From assembly GCF_003752365.1 (NCBI RefSeq), contig NZ_RJUO01000001.1:806001-870000 (forward strand): a stretch of DNA of 64,000 bases. Direction: 5' to 3'. Each line of letters opens with the position of its first letter. Positions within the stretch are counted from its first letter, which is position 1. The DNA comes from Frondihabitans sp. PhB188. GTDB taxonomy: Bacteria; Actinomycetota; Actinomycetes; Actinomycetales; Microbacteriaceae. The notes under the pieces are model-generated. The model was not told the DNA's origin, ran no database searches, and saw only the letters and a list, made by a program, of their open reading frames with translations. Of the stretch, positions 63,095 to 64,000 are shown one piece after another. The translations under genes were made by a program, and so were the position numbers.

Positions 63095-64000
63095 CTATCC
63101 CGCGAAGTCGAAGTCCGCACCGAGCTTCCGCAGCTTCGCCACGAAGTGCTCGTAGCCGCGCGCGATGATCCCGACGTTCGTGATCTTCGACTCGCCCTCC
63201 GCGGTCAGCGCCGCGATCAGGTGGCTGAAGCCGCCGCGCAGGTCGGGCACGCGGATGTCGGCGCCGTGAAGCGGAGTCGGGCCGGTGATGACGGCGGCCT
63301 GCTCGAAGTCGCGACGGGCGACGCGGCGGTCGGCGTGCTTGAGGCCGTCCTTGTGAACGACGATCTGCGCACCCATGTCGTTGAGCGCCTCGGTGAACTG
63401 GAAGCGGTTCTCGTAGACGGTCTCGTGGACGACGGAGACGCCATGAGCCTGAGTGAGGGCCACGACGAGCGGCTGCTGCCAGTCCGTCATGAAGCCGGGG
63501 TGCACGTCGGTCTCGATGACGACGGGCTTGAGCTCGCCGCCCGGGTGGTAGAAGCGGATGCCGTCCTCGTGGACGTCGAACTCGCCGCCGACCTTGCGGA
63601 AGACATTGAGGAAGGTCATGAGGTCTTGCTGCTTGGCGCCCTCGACGAAGATGTCGCCCTTGGTGGCCAGAGCCGCGGCGGCCCAGGAGGCCGCCTCGTT
63701 GCGGTCGTTGATTGCACGGTGGGTGTAGCCGCGGAGCGACTTCTGGCCCTCGATGAAGATGACGCGGTTCGGCTCGACGTTCACGATCGCGCCCATCTTC
63801 TGCAGGATCGCGATGAGGTCCATGATCTCGGGCTCGATGGCGGCGTTGCGCAGCTCCGTCACGCCCTCGGCGAGGACCGCCGTCAGCAGCACCTGCTCCG
63901 TCGCGCCGACGCTCGGGTACGGGAGCTCGATATTGGCGCCCTTGAGGCCGTTCGGGGCAGTCAGGTGGATGCCGTTGTACGACTTGTCGACGACGGCGCC
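63095..64000 (-). CDS. murA: UDP-N-acetylglucosamine 1-carboxyvinyltransferase, C-terminal part
   Basis: Runs off the right end; 301 codons plus the stop lie in the window. Seen: PSVGATEQ-type substrate loop near the edge, NRVIFIEGQKSLRG, TDVHPGFMTDWQQP, VYENRFQFTEALNDMGA, TGPTPLHGADIRVPDLRGG and GYEHFVAKLRKLGADF. It takes the first step of peptidoglycan synthesis with PEP. The catalytic Cys loop lies beyond the window or close to its edge and cannot be judged. It is a true member of the same enolpyruvyl-transferase fold as the AroA-like domain at 34-37 kb. Confidence 0.95.
   Translation of the reverse strand, partial: GAVVDKSYNGIHLTAPNGLKGANIELPYPSVGATEQVLLTAVLAEGVTELRNAAIEPEIMDLIAILQKMGAIVNVEPNRVIFIEGQKSLRGYTHRAINDRNEAASWAAAALATKGDIFVEGAKQQDLMTFLNVFRKVGGEFDVHEDGIRFYHPGGELKPVVIETDVHPGFMTDWQQPLVVALTQAHGVSVVHETVYENRFQFTEALNDMGAQIVVHKDGLKHADRRVARRDFEQAAVITGPTPLHGADIRVPDLRGGFSHLIAALTAEGESKITNVGIIARGYEHFVAKLRKLGADFDFAG

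Overview
The window reads as chromosomal DNA of a high-GC actinobacterium, most likely a member of the Microbacteriaceae. Supporting signs are the strong G/C bias at third codon positions, many GTG starts, Ala/Glu-rich tails on ribosomal proteins S2 and S16, DivIVA-type proteins, a DUF2469 gene beside rnhB, and the conserved actinobacterial gene order. Genus cannot be fixed from the sequence alone. The cyclohexanecarboxyl-CoA-type operon described below would fit a Curtobacterium-like organism, because Curtobacterium pusillum is known for omega-cyclohexyl fatty acids.

Layout. 0-2.3 kb: the end of glgE, then glgB (glycogen or alpha-glucan synthesis), closed by a strong hairpin. 2.4-11.9 kb: a thioredoxin-TPR protein, a membrane/lipoprotein-like hybrid, a DivIVA-like coiled-coil protein, an AI-2E family exporter, an aldo/keto reductase, a hydrolase, a secreted transglycosylase-like protein and a second DivIVA-domain protein. 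12-29.1 kb: a housekeeping block, nearly all on the minus strand: cdsA-frr-pyrH-tsf-rpsB, then (after an inserted sugar transporter and an M23 peptidase) xerC-dprA-comM-yraN-DUF2469-rnhB-lepB-rplS, and (after a membrane protein and a map gene) trmD-rimM-khpA-rpsP. 29.3-38.6 kb: accessory DNA lying exactly between rpsP and ffh. It holds an ArsR-type regulator, a four-gene operon (AroA-like/acyl-CoA ligase fusion, acyl-CoA dehydrogenase, SDR enoyl reductase, FadH-like reductase) and a YbdK-type carboxylate-amine ligase. 38.6-64 kb: ffh-ftsY; a manganese riboswitch with its terC gene, a phosphatase and a PrsW protease; smc-mutM-rnc-rpmF-yceD; a transglutaminase/DUF58/MoxR cluster; coaD-recG-rsmD; thiL, a DUF3515 lipoprotein, ddl, gpsA, plsC and the 3' part of murA.

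Main discoveries. (1) The 29.9-37.2 kb operon matches, family by family, the set that converts shikimate to cyclohexanecarboxyl-CoA in the ansatrienin (ansJ-M/chcA) and phoslactomycin (plmJK/L/M/chcA) clusters, but here it stands free of any polyketide genes, as expected for making the starter unit of omega-cyclohexyl fatty acids. Its AroA-like domain keeps most shikimate-site residues but has lost a key PEP-binding lysine. (2) A 12-base word, GGGCGCAGGAAC, occurs eight times in 64 kb on both strands, half of them between genes. The coding copies use rare codons to spell Val-Pro-Ala-Pro, so the word appears to be selected or spread as DNA. (3) The yybP-ykoY riboswitch before terC has an exact 9-bp alternative pairing between the 3' strand of P1 and the ribosome-binding site, which predicts translational control by Mn2+. 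No tRNA, rRNA, insertion sequence, prophage or CRISPR array is visible, and no stretch above 300 bases lacks a gene.
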